Positions 52,313 through 60,167 of a DNA stretch of 64,000 bases are shown one piece after another (positions within the stretch are counted from its first letter, which is position 1; each line of letters opens with the position of its first letter). A program made the position numbers and the translations under genes. The stretch spans positions 186,001 to 250,000 of the forward strand of contig JAQVCA010000002.1 of assembly GCA_028690035.1 (NCBI GenBank), read 5' to 3'. The DNA is from Comamonas sp. (GTDB taxonomy: Bacteria > Pseudomonadota > Gammaproteobacteria > Burkholderiales > Burkholderiaceae_C). The notes under the pieces are model-generated. The model worked only from the letters and a program-made list of their open reading frames with translations. It ran no database searches and was not told the DNA's origin.

Positions 52313-52513
52313 ATGCACATCTTCATCAACCAACAACCCGTTGACCTTGCCCAACCCCACGCCAGCGTGGCCGATGCCCTGGCGCAGTGGAACGCGCGCC
52401 CGCCCTACGCGGTGGCGCTGAACACGCAATTTGTCCCCAAAAGCCAGTACGCCAGCCAAGCGCTGCACGAGGGCGACCAGCTGGAAGTCATCTCCCCCGT
52501 CACCGGCGGCTAA
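52313..52513 (+). CDS. thiS: Sulfur carrier protein ThiS
   Basis: This is a 66-residue ubiquitin-like sulfur carrier. It ends in GG (VISPVTGG), where a thiocarboxylate is formed for thiazole synthesis. QQPVDL near the start and the EGDQLEVISPVTGG tail are typical. It lies between thiO and thiG. Confidence 0.95.
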   Translation: MHIFINQQPVDLAQPHASVADALAQWNARPPYAVALNTQFVPKSQYASQALHEGDQLEVISPVTGG

Positions 52514-52522
52514 ATTAAAACC

Positions 52523-52609
52523 ATAGCTTTTTGCGATCTCTAGATAAGGATTTCAGCGTCAAATCACCTTGAAACCTTGTATTTACAAGCGCAAGCAGCT
52601 TTTATTTTT
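52523..52609 (+). repeat. Extragenic hairpin element, copy 5
   Basis: ATAGCT at the left and AGCAGCT at the right frame the element; AAGGATTTCA and TTGAAACCTT are the inner arms. It sits in the thiS/thiG space and contributes the sequence just upstream of the thiG start. Confidence 0.78.
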
Positions 52610-52618
52610 GATATTCCC

Positions 52619-53431
52619 ATGTCCGATACTGCCGACACCCCTTTCATCCTTTACGGCCAAAGCTTCCAGAGCCGATTGCTGCTGGGCACCTCGCGCTACC
52701 CCTCGCCCGCCATTCTGGAAGCCGCTGTGCGCCGCGCCCAACCGGCGATGGTCACCGCCTCGCTGCGCCGCCAAGGCAGCAACACCGCCCAGGTGCAAGA
52801 TGCGGGCGCCAGCTTTTGGCAACTGCTCAAGCAACTCAGCGTGCCGGTGCTGCCCAACACCGCTGGCTGCATGAGCGTGCAGGAAGCCATCACCACCGCG
52901 CAGATGGCGCGCGAAGTGTTCGATACGCCGTGGATCAAGCTCGAGCTGATTGGCGACGACTACACCCTGCAGCCCGACACGCTCAACCTGGTGCAAGCCG
53001 CCGACACACTGATCAAGGACGGCTTTCACGTGCTGCCCTACTGCACCGAAGACCTGGTGCTGTGCCAGCGCCTGGTGGATGTCGGCTGCCAGGCCGTCAT
53101 GCCCTGGGCCGCACCGATTGGCACGGGCCGCGGCCCGGCCAACCCCTATGCCATGCAGGTGCTGCGCGAGCGCCTGGACGTGCCGCTGATCGTCGATGCC
53201 GGTCTGGGCCGCCCCAGCCACGCCTGCACCGTCATGGAATGGGGCTTTGATGGCGTGCTGCTCAACACCGCCGTCGCCCTGGCGCAAGACCCCGTGGCCA
53301 TGGCCAGCGCCTTTGCCGATGCCGTGCGCGCCGGGCGCAGCGCCTATCTGGCGGGCGCTATGGCCGAACAAACCGCCGCCCAACCCAGCACGCCCACGCT
53401 GGGCACCCCTTTCTGGCACCACGCACAATGA
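52619..53431 (+). CDS. thiG: Thiazole synthase
   Basis: This 270-residue TIM barrel joins DXP, glycine imine and ThiS-thiocarboxylate to form the thiazole phosphate. Motifs are SRLLLGTSRYPSP, LPNTAGC, WIKLELIGDDYTLQPD (active-site Lys), AAPIGTGRGPANPYAMQ and VPLIVDAGLGRPSHACTVMEWGFDGVLLNTAVA. The start at 52619 lies directly after a hairpin element and lacks a strong ribosome site. thiE overlaps its stop by 4 nt. Confidence 0.95.
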   Translation: MSDTADTPFILYGQSFQSRLLLGTSRYPSPAILEAAVRRAQPAMVTASLRRQGSNTAQVQDAGASFWQLLKQLSVPVLPNTAGCMSVQEAITTAQMAREVFDTPWIKLELIGDDYTLQPDTLNLVQAADTLIKDGFHVLPYCTEDLVLCQRLVDVGCQAVMPWAAPIGTGRGPANPYAMQVLRERLDVPLIVDAGLGRPSHACTVMEWGFDGVLLNTAVALAQDPVAMASAFADAVRAGRSAYLAGAMAEQTAAQPSTPTLGTPFWHHAQ

Positions 53432-54405
53432 GCAGCACCCACTCCCCCACCATCGAGCAGATGGCCGCTGCCATCGTGCAAGCGCACCGCGCCCGCTTGG
53501 GCGACCAGGAACACCTGCCGCCCCAGCCCACGCCTGCTGTGGACACCAGCGCCACACAGGCCAGCGATCCGATCTACCAAGCCGCCCTGCACGCCTGCAG
53601 CCAACTGGGCTTTATCGCCTGCGACGCCCACACCCTGGCCAGCGCCTGGGCCCAGCAAAGCCAGCGCCTGGGCGCGTTCGACGCCACCCTGTGGCCCAGC
53701 CACGCCGCCGACTTTGGCATCGCCGCGCCCGATGCTGCCCGCGCCTTTGCGCCCTGCCCGCAGCAGCTGGGCCTGTACGCCGTGCTGCCCGATGCCGACT
53801 GGGTGGGCCGCATGGCCCGCGCTGGTGTGCCCACGGTGCAACTGCGCTTTAAGAGCGACGACCAAGACGCCATCCGCGCCCAAGTCCACGCTGCCGTCGC
53901 TGCCGTGCAAGGCACCGATGCGCGCCTGTTCATCAACGACCACTGGCAGCACGCGCTGGAGGCGGGCGTCTACGGCATCCACATCGGCCAGGAAGACCTG
54001 GACGCCCTGCCCGCGCCCGCGCTAGAGCGCATCCGCGCCAGCGGCACGCGCCTGGGCATCAGCACCCACGGCTACGCCGAAATGCTGCGCGCCCAAGCGG
54101 TGCAGCCCAGCTACATCGCCCTGGGCGCGGTCTTTCCGACCACGCTGAAAAAAATGGCCACCGCCCCGCAGGGCTTGGCACGTTTGGGCGCCTACGCCCA
54201 GCTGCTGCACGGCACGCCGCTGGTGGCGATTGGCGGCATCGGCATCGAACAATTTGCCGCCGTGCGCGCCACCGGCGTCGGCTCCATTGCCGTGGTGCGC
54301 GCCTTGGTGAATGCGCCCGATCCGGAGGCGGCAGCGCATGAGCTGATGGCCGCGCTGGCCGATGGCGCTGGCCCAGCCTCCCACCCCACCGCCGCCACGC
54401 CATGA
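53428..54405 (+). CDS. thiE: Thiamine phosphate synthase with N-terminal extension
   Basis: This is a 325-residue protein; the ThiE barrel (normally about 210 residues) starts near residue 108. Barrel motifs are [59 protein letters not shown] and [13 protein letters not shown]. The first 100 residues (HRARLGD to AFAPCPQQ) have no motif I recognise. It couples HMP-PP and thiazole phosphate to thiamine phosphate. ATGA overlaps at both ends couple it to thiG and, unusually, to hsdM. Confidence 0.9.
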   Translation: MSSTHSPTIEQMAAAIVQAHRARLGDQEHLPPQPTPAVDTSATQASDPIYQAALHACSQLGFIACDAHTLASAWAQQSQRLGAFDATLWPSHAADFGIAAPDAARAFAPCPQQLGLYAVLPDADWVGRMARAGVPTVQLRFKSDDQDAIRAQVHAAVAAVQGTDARLFINDHWQHALEAGVYGIHIGQEDLDALPAPALERIRASGTRLGISTHGYAEMLRAQAVQPSYIALGAVFPTTLKKMATAPQGLARLGAYAQLLHGTPLVAIGGIGIEQFAAVRATGVGSIAVVRALVNAPDPEAAAHELMAALADGAGPASHPTAATP

Positions 54406-56147
54406 ACCAGCAAACCCTGTCCGCCTTTATCTGGTCGGTGGCCGACCTGCTGCGCGGCGACTACAAGCAGGCCGATTACGGCAAGGTCATCCTGCCGTTC
54501 ACCGTGCTGCGGCGCCTGGATTGCGTGCTGGCGGCCAGCAAAGCCGCCGTACTGGCCGAACTGGCCGCCAAGGAAAAGCTGGGCATCAACCCCGAGCCGT
54601 TTTTGCTGCGCAAATCCGGGCACAGCTTCTACAACACCTCGCCGCTGGACTTGAAGACCCTGCTGGGCGACGCCGACCACATCGCGCAGAACCTGTACAG
54701 CTATGTGCAAGCCTTCTCGCCCGCCGTGCGCGATGTGTTTGAGCGCTTTGAACTGCACACCCAGATCGAGCGTCTGGCCAAGGCCGGGCTGCTCTATCAG
54801 GTCACAGAAAAATTCGCCCAGATCGACCTGCACCCGGACCGCGTCAGCAATATGCAGATGGGGCTGGTGTTCGAGGAGCTGATCCGCAAATTTGCCGAAA
54901 TCAGCAACGAAACCGCCGGGGAGCACTTCACCCCGCGCGAAGTCATTCGGCTGATGGTGAACCTGATCTTTATCGAAGACGACGCCATCCTGAGCCAGCC
55001 CGGCGTGGTGCGCACCATTTATGACCCCACAGCGGGCACGGGTGGGATGCTCAGCGTGGCGGGCGAGTACCTGGCCGAGCACAACCCGCAAGCACGCCTG
55101 ACAGTGTTTGGCCAAGAGCTCAACCCCGAGTCCTACGCCATCTGCAAGGCCGACATGCTCATCAAAGGTCAGGACGTGGCCAACATCGCCTTTGGCAACA
55201 CCCTGAGCGACGACGGCCACGCCGCCAAGCAGTTCGACTACATGCTTTCCAACCCGCCCTTTGGCGTGGAGTGGAAAAAGGTCGAAAAAGAAGTGCGTAA
55301 AGAGCACGAGCAACAGGGCTACAACGGCCGCTTTGGCCCCGGCCTGCCGCGCGTGTCCGATGGCTCCATGCTGTTTTTGCTGCACCTGATCAGCAAAATG
55401 CGCCCGGCCCAGGAAGGCGGCTGCCGCCTGGGCATCGTGCTCAACGGCTCACCGCTGTTCACCGGCGGCGCAGGCAGTGGCGAGAGCGAAATCCGCCGCT
55501 ACGTACTGGAAAACGACCTGTGCGAAGCCATCGTCGGCCTGCCCACCGACATGTTCTACAACACCGGCATCGCCACCTACGTGTGGATTTTGTCCAACAA
55601 AAAACCCGCCGCGCGCAAAGGCAAAGTGCAGCTGATCGACGCCAGCGGCATGTGGCAAAAAATGCGCAAAAGCCTGGGCAGTAAGCGCAAAGAACTGAGC
55701 GACGCGCACATCGAGCGCATCACGCGCCTGTTTGGCGACTTTGTCGAGGCGCAGGACGACGACGGCACACCCATTAGCCGCATCTTCGACAACGAAGCCT
55801 TTGGCTACCACAGCATCACCGTGGAGCGCCCGCTGCGCGATGCCAGCGGCCAGATCGTGCTGGGCCAAAAGGGCAAGCAAAAAGGCAAGCCCCAGCCCGA
55901 CACCAGCCTGCGCGACACCGAAAACGTGCCGCTGACCGAATCCGTGGCCGACTACTTCGCCCGCGAAGTGCTGCCGCACGCGCCCGATGCGTGGATCGAC
56001 CCCGACAAAACCAAAGTGGGCTACGAAATCCCGTTCAACCGGCACTTCTACGTCTTCAAGCCCCCGCGCCCGCTGGCAGAGATTGACGCAGAGCTGAAGC
56101 AGACCACCGACCGGATTTTGGAGATGATCAGGGGGCTGTCGGCATGA
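54402..56147 (+). CDS. hsdM: Type I restriction-modification, DNA methyltransferase subunit
   Basis: This is a 581-residue N6-adenine methyltransferase. The N-terminal helical domain begins [35 protein letters not shown]. The SAM motif DPTAGTGG is at residues 208-215 and the catalytic NPPF at 284-287. With HsdS it methylates the recognition site; with HsdR it forms the nuclease complex. The start overlaps thiE by 4 nt and no ribosome site of its own is visible, so translation probably depends on ribosomes finishing thiE. The stop overlaps hsdS by 4 nt. Confidence 0.95.
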   Translation: MNQQTLSAFIWSVADLLRGDYKQADYGKVILPFTVLRRLDCVLAASKAAVLAELAAKEKLGINPEPFLLRKSGHSFYNTSPLDLKTLLGDADHIAQNLYSYVQAFSPAVRDVFERFELHTQIERLAKAGLLYQVTEKFAQIDLHPDRVSNMQMGLVFEELIRKFAEISNETAGEHFTPREVIRLMVNLIFIEDDAILSQPGVVRTIYDPTAGTGGMLSVAGEYLAEHNPQARLTVFGQELNPESYAICKADMLIKGQDVANIAFGNTLSDDGHAAKQFDYMLSNPPFGVEWKKVEKEVRKEHEQQGYNGRFGPGLPRVSDGSMLFLLHLISKMRPAQEGGCRLGIVLNGSPLFTGGAGSGESEIRRYVLENDLCEAIVGLPTDMFYNTGIATYVWILSNKKPAARKGKVQLIDASGMWQKMRKSLGSKRKELSDAHIERITRLFGDFVEAQDDDGTPISRIFDNEAFGYHSITVERPLRDASGQIVLGQKGKQKGKPQPDTSLRDTENVPLTESVADYFAREVLPHAPDAWIDPDKTKVGYEIPFNRHFYVFKPPRPLAEIDAELKQTTDRILEMIRGLSA

Positions 56148-57529
56148 GTTTTCCTCGATATCCGGAGTACAAGGACAGTGGGGTAGCGTGGCTGGGGGAG
56201 GTGCCGGCGCATTGGACTGTGAGTCCCTTAAAAAAGGTGATCTCACGCATCGAATCAGGAACCAGTGTGAATGCCATCGACACGCCCGCTGGCCATGAAG
56301 AGCTTGGTGTTCTGAAAACCAGTTGCGTGTATCGCGGCTTTTTCGATGCCGAGGAAAACAAAGCCGTTGTCCCCGAGGAATATGACCGCGTAGCGTGTCC
56401 TGTGACTGCAGGAACGCTCATCGTGAGTCGGATGAATACGCCTGAGCTTGTCGGTGCAGCAGGCGTCGTGCACACCAGCTACAAAAACTTATTTCTGCCT
56501 GACCGACTGTGGCAAGTTCACTTCACTGGTGCAGTACCCGACTTCGTGCATCACTGGACGCATACGCCAGACTACCGAGCGCAAGTGGAAATGGCTTGTG
56601 CAGGAACCAGCTCCAGCATGCAGAACCTTGGACAAGACGAGTTTCGTTGCTTTGTTCTTGCTCTTCCGCCACCCGAAGAACAAACCGCCATCGCCACCTT
56701 CCTCGACCGCGAAACCGCCAAGATCGACGCGCTGGTGGCCGAGCAGCAAAAGCTGATCGCCCTGTTGCAGGAAAAGCGCCAGGCCGTTATCTCCCACGCC
56801 GTGACCAAGGGGCTGGACCCGAACGTGCCGATGAAGGACTCGGGCGTGGAGTGGCTGGGGGAGGTGCCGGGGCATTGGGAGGTACGACGGGTACGCAACC
56901 TTTCCAGCTTTGTGACCAGCGGGCCACGTGGATGGTCAGAACGTATCAGCGAGGTTGGAGCCAAGTTCATTCAAAGCGGAGACTTGACAGATGATTTATC
57001 CATCGCTTTCGACGAAGCCAAACGTGTAGCGGTAGATGCCGATGCAGAGGCTGTTCGCACCAAGTTGACGAATGGAGATGTAGTCGTCTGCATCACAGGA
57101 GCAAAGACAGGAAACGTGGCGGTGTGCGCCACCGTTCCCGAAGATGCCTATGTGAACCAGCATCTGTGCCTAATTCGCCCACGTGCAGAAATCCTCCCGG
57201 AATTGCTGGCGGTATATCTGAAAAGCGACGCCGGGCAGAGATATTTCGCGGTGGCTCAATACGGCCTGAAGCAAGGCATGAGTTTGGAAAACATCAAGGA
57301 GGCCACGGTGCCTGTCCCACCAATCTACGAGCAGCGGAAAATCTTGGAGGTGACACACCGTGTTACTGCAAGCATCGGCGCTCTTGTTCGCGAAGCCCGC
57401 ACCGCCATCACCCTGCTGCAAGAACGCCGCACCGCCCTGATCTCTGCCGCCGTCACCGGCCAGATCGACGTACGCGGGCTGCTGCCTGATGAAAAAAACA
57501 CGCCACCATTTCCAAAAATAACCAAGTAG
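56144..57529 (+). CDS. hsdS: Type I restriction-modification, specificity subunit
   Basis: This is a 461-residue DNA-recognition subunit with two target-recognition domains (about residues 25-180 and 246-405). Each is preceded by a near-identical segment ([12 protein letters not shown] from residue 13, [12 protein letters not shown] from 234) and followed by a coiled-coil spacer ([40 protein letters not shown] and its C-terminal analogue). The two recognition domains have lower GC than the conserved parts, as expected for swapped cassettes. Its stop codon lies inside the MqsA-type operator of the next genes. Confidence 0.94.
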   Translation: MSFPRYPEYKDSGVAWLGEVPAHWTVSPLKKVISRIESGTSVNAIDTPAGHEELGVLKTSCVYRGFFDAEENKAVVPEEYDRVACPVTAGTLIVSRMNTPELVGAAGVVHTSYKNLFLPDRLWQVHFTGAVPDFVHHWTHTPDYRAQVEMACAGTSSSMQNLGQDEFRCFVLALPPPEEQTAIATFLDRETAKIDALVAEQQKLIALLQEKRQAVISHAVTKGLDPNVPMKDSGVEWLGEVPGHWEVRRVRNLSSFVTSGPRGWSERISEVGAKFIQSGDLTDDLSIAFDEAKRVAVDADAEAVRTKLTNGDVVVCITGAKTGNVAVCATVPEDAYVNQHLCLIRPRAEILPELLAVYLKSDAGQRYFAVAQYGLKQGMSLENIKEATVPVPPIYEQRKILEVTHRVTASIGALVREARTAITLLQERRTALISAAVTGQIDVRGLLPDEKNTPPFPKITK

Positions 57530-57533
57530 GTTA
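57519..57533 (+). promoter_or_regulatory. Candidate MqsA operator
   Basis: The palindrome TAACC-AAGTA-GGTTA matches the known MqsA site core AACC-N5-GGTT. It ends 10 nt before mqsR and spans the hsdS stop codon (57527-57529). It implies that mqsRA has its own promoter in the end of hsdS and represses itself. Confidence 0.75.
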
Positions 57534-57543
57534 AATTTCACCC

Positions 57544-57840
57544 ATGGAAAAGCCCACGCCCCATACCAAGCTGGCACAGGTCAAAGCCTTGATCGCAGCG
57601 AATAAGGTACGCACCACCCAGTCGGCAAGGGTGGGTGCCACGGCGTTGGGGCTGGGTCTTTCCGACATGTTGGCGGTGGTGGCGGCACTGAGGCCAACCG
57701 ATTTTTACAAGAGCATGACCACCCATGCCGATCACCAAATATGGCAAGACGTGTACCGCCCACGTACCCCCGTGGGTGATGTGTATCTCAAACTGACGGT
57801 CATCGACGATGTGTTGATCGTGTCTTTCAAGGAGTTGTGA
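57544..57840 (+). CDS. mqsR: Toxin MqsR (mRNA interferase)
   Basis: This 98-residue RelE-fold ribonuclease, by family, cuts mRNA at GCU. It starts MEKPTPHTKLAQVKALI, and the conserved core SDFYKSMTTxxDHxIWQDVYRP appears as FYKSMTTHADHQIWQDVYRP, followed by VGDVYLKLTVIDDVLIVSFKEL. These are strong matches to E. coli MqsR, including length. It lies directly behind hsdS and 2 nt before mqsA. Confidence 0.95.
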   Translation: MEKPTPHTKLAQVKALIAANKVRTTQSARVGATALGLGLSDMLAVVAALRPTDFYKSMTTHADHQIWQDVYRPRTPVGDVYLKLTVIDDVLIVSFKEL

Positions 57841-57842
57841 GC

Positions 57843-58244
57843 ATGAAATGCCCTGTGTGTGGCGCAGCCGAACTGATCCATGACACGCGCGATATCGCTT
57901 ACACCTACAAAGGTGAAGCCACCACGATCGCCGCTGTCACTGCAGACTTTTGCCCAGCCTGCGATGAATCTATTACCGATAGCGCGGAAACCGAACGCGT
58001 CATGCAAGAGATGCAAGCGTTCAACAGGCAGGTGAACGCCGCGATGGTGGATCCGGGGTTCATCACAGCAGTGCGCAAAAAGCTCAATCTGGGCCAGCGC
58101 GAGGCAGCAGAAATTTTTGGCGGTGGCGTCAATGCTTTCTCTCGTTACGAAAACGGCAAGACCAGGCCACCGCTGGCGCTGGTCAAACTGCTCAAGCTGC
58201 TGGATCGCCACCCAGATTTACTGAGCGAAATTAGGGCAGCTTGA
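57843..58244 (+). CDS. mqsA: Antitoxin MqsA
   Basis: This is a 133-residue antitoxin and repressor. The N-terminal zinc domain has CPVC and CPAC, which hold the toxin. The C-terminal helix-turn-helix contains LGQREAAEIFGGGVNAFSRYENGKTRPP, almost as in E. coli MqsA. The ATG at 57843 is chosen because AAGGAG lies 8 nt upstream; a GTG at 57837 is too close to it. The gene order toxin-antitoxin is normal for mqsRA. Confidence 0.95.
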   Translation: MKCPVCGAAELIHDTRDIAYTYKGEATTIAAVTADFCPACDESITDSAETERVMQEMQAFNRQVNAAMVDPGFITAVRKKLNLGQREAAEIFGGGVNAFSRYENGKTRPPLALVKLLKLLDRHPDLLSEIRAA

Positions 58245-58384
58245 CGAGCAATAACACTCCTAATTAAAGAGCTATCCGCGCTTGCCCGGCAAGCGTTTTA
58301 GGCTGATTTCATTCAAAAATCTCCAGCAGCACTGGCTTGCCCAATGTGGCTTTCAGGGCAAATTCCCCGCGTTTTGAGCAACAC

Positions 58385-58450
58385 ACCGCGCCGGGCAACG
58401 TGGGGGACGCCAGCGGCTACGACACGGCGCGCGGGCTGGGTAGCACCTAA
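58385..58450 (+). pseudogene. Remnant of an hsdR N-terminal region
   Basis: The frame reads TAPGNVGDASGYDTARGLGST then stop. It aligns with residues of intact hsdR near 60238-60297 (AAPGSPGDASGYDTVRALYP), and the DNA is also clearly similar over about 55 bases. No start or downstream part remains. Confidence 0.7.
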
Positions 58451-58525
58451 AACGCTCCTGATTCAATAGCTTCTACCGCCCATATTTAAAGGGCTAGAGG
58501 CTGTTTTGATCAAAATTTTTATCCT

Positions 58526-58597
58526 ATGAATCGGCGCATGCCACTGAAAAAAATATCTGCGAAACTGCGATTTCTGAAAAAAATCTCCAGCGACTGA
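58526..58597 (+). CDS. Possible small cationic leader peptide
   Basis: An open frame of 23 codons encodes MNRRMPLKKISAKLRF then LKKISSD. It is strongly basic, with an internal repeat LKKIS, and ends 35 nt before fic. The two underlying DNA repeats (CTGAAAAAAAT) lie 30 bp apart. There is no clear ribosome site, so it may be chance. Confidence 0.25.
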   Translation: MNRRMPLKKISAKLRFLKKISSD

Positions 58598-58632
58598 AAA
58601 TTTTTTCTACGCAGACCCCAGAACTGAATGCA

Positions 58633-60147
58633 ATGAGCAACGCAATTGGCTACGCCTGGATACAGGAGCAGCTGCAAACCCCCGACTTTCTCGGCTCCAA
58701 CAAGGCACGGCTGGCGCAGGTGCAAAGTTTGCAGCGCCTACCCGAAGGGGCGCTGCTGGTGCCTGCCAAACAAGCGCCCGGCGCGCGGCTGCTGGAGCAC
58801 GCCCTGTTTGCCCTCAAGCATGAAGGCGTGCGGCTGGACTACCTGTTGGCCGCGCTGCGCCAGGTTGATGCCCCAGAGATGCTGGCCGAATTTCAGCGCA
58901 CCCCCAACGGCAGCTACATCCGCAAGCTGTGCCTGCTTTGGGAACATGCCCACCAGCAGCCATTGCCGGGCGTGGAGGACGGGCTGATCACCGCCGCTTA
59001 TGTGCCCTTGTTTGACCCGCAGCAGTACCTCACCGGGGCCTCGCGGCGCAATGCGCGCTGGCGGGTGGATTGCAATGGCCTGGGCGACTTGCACTTTTGC
59101 CCTGTGGTGCGTCGCACGCAAGCTGTCAACGAAGGGCTGCAGCGCAACGTGCTGGCCGCGGCGCGGGAGTTTGCCGCCGCCATTGGCCCGCAGATGCTGG
59201 AGCGCGCTCTGTCCTGGGCGTATTTGAGCGAGACAGAAGGCTCGTTTGCCATCGAAAAAGAAACGCCCACGCAAGACAAAGCGCGCCGCTTTAGCGCCTT
59301 GCTCCAGCGCGCGCACACGCCGTGCCCATTGACCGAGAACTATCTGGTGGAGCTGCAAAACGCCACCGTCAGCAATCCGTTTGATCAGGCGGTGCAGTTC
59401 CGTACCGAGCAAAACCGCCTGCAAGGCAACGCCTTGGGCGCGGCGGGCGTGACTTATGTGCCGCCCGAGCCTGAGTTGTGCGCCCAGCTCATGGAGCACT
59501 GGATGGCGCTGGCCAACCAGCGGCCTGACGGGCTAGACCCGCTGGCACATGCGGCACTGGTGTCGTTTGCCTTTGTGTTTTTGCACCCGTTCATGGATGG
59601 CAACGGGCGCTTGTCGCGCTTTTTGCTGCACCACTGCTTGGGGCAGTCTCATAGCCTGCCCCCTGGCTTTTTGTTGCCCATCTCGGTGGCTATGAAAAAA
59701 CATGAAGACCAGTACCTGCAAGCACTCACCGCCTTCAGCCGCCCGGCGCGCGAGCTGTGCGAGGTGCAATGGGCGGGCGACGACGCCTACAGCTTTACCT
59801 GGCAGGCCGACGCCGATCGCTGGTTCCGGTTCATGGACGTGACCGAGGGCGTGGCCTTTACCTTGGCCATGGCGCGGGCAGCGCTGGAGGTGGAGTTGCA
59901 CCAGGAGGTGGACTTTCTGGCACTGTTCGACGACGTGGCCCACTACATCCACCAGCGCTACGACCTGCGCAGCACGGATCTGAGCACACTGATCGTCACC
60001 ATCCACCAAAACGGCGGCAAGCTCTCCATCAACCGCCGCAAACGCTTTGCCGATCGTGTGCAATCCCATGTACTGGATGCGATAGAGGCTGCCGTAGCCC
60101 GGCGCATGGGCGGCCTGCCACTGTCTGAACCAGAAGACGAAGACTAA
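58633..60147 (+). CDS. Fic family protein
   Basis: This is a 504-residue protein with a Fic domain. The active-site motif HPFMDGNGRLSR begins at residue 318 and matches HPFx(D/E)GN(G/K)R fully, so AMP transfer to a target protein is possible. An SETEG segment near residue 199 resembles the inhibitory helix but its spacing differs. The C-terminal part (about 420-500) is helical and may be winged-helix. Fic genes are known as passengers within type I restriction loci; whether it modifies the complex or acts as a toxin is unknown. hsdR starts 20 nt after it. Confidence 0.88.
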   Translation: MSNAIGYAWIQEQLQTPDFLGSNKARLAQVQSLQRLPEGALLVPAKQAPGARLLEHALFALKHEGVRLDYLLAALRQVDAPEMLAEFQRTPNGSYIRKLCLLWEHAHQQPLPGVEDGLITAAYVPLFDPQQYLTGASRRNARWRVDCNGLGDLHFCPVVRRTQAVNEGLQRNVLAAAREFAAAIGPQMLERALSWAYLSETEGSFAIEKETPTQDKARRFSALLQRAHTPCPLTENYLVELQNATVSNPFDQAVQFRTEQNRLQGNALGAAGVTYVPPEPELCAQLMEHWMALANQRPDGLDPLAHAALVSFAFVFLHPFMDGNGRLSRFLLHHCLGQSHSLPPGFLLPISVAMKKHEDQYLQALTAFSRPARELCEVQWAGDDAYSFTWQADADRWFRFMDVTEGVAFTLAMARAALEVELHQEVDFLALFDDVAHYIHQRYDLRSTDLSTLIVTIHQNGGKLSINRRKRFADRVQSHVLDAIEAAVARRMGGLPLSEPEDED

Positions 60148-60167
60148 AAACATTACGGAGACTCGCC

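Larger units (their letters stand above)
58245..58632. other. Degenerate intergenic region between mqsA and fic
   Basis: This 388-nt stretch holds two decayed copies of the hairpin family (about 58261-58330 and 58461-58520), a remnant of an hsdR 5' end (58385-58450) and a possible 23-codon open frame (58526-58597). It looks like the scar of rearrangements in the restriction locus. Confidence 0.6.

Noticed and set aside
58500-58632. Search for a toxin partner or antitoxin for the Fic protein
   Set aside because: Only a 23-codon frame is present; it does not resemble known Fic or Doc antitoxins such as FicA, VbhA or Phd.
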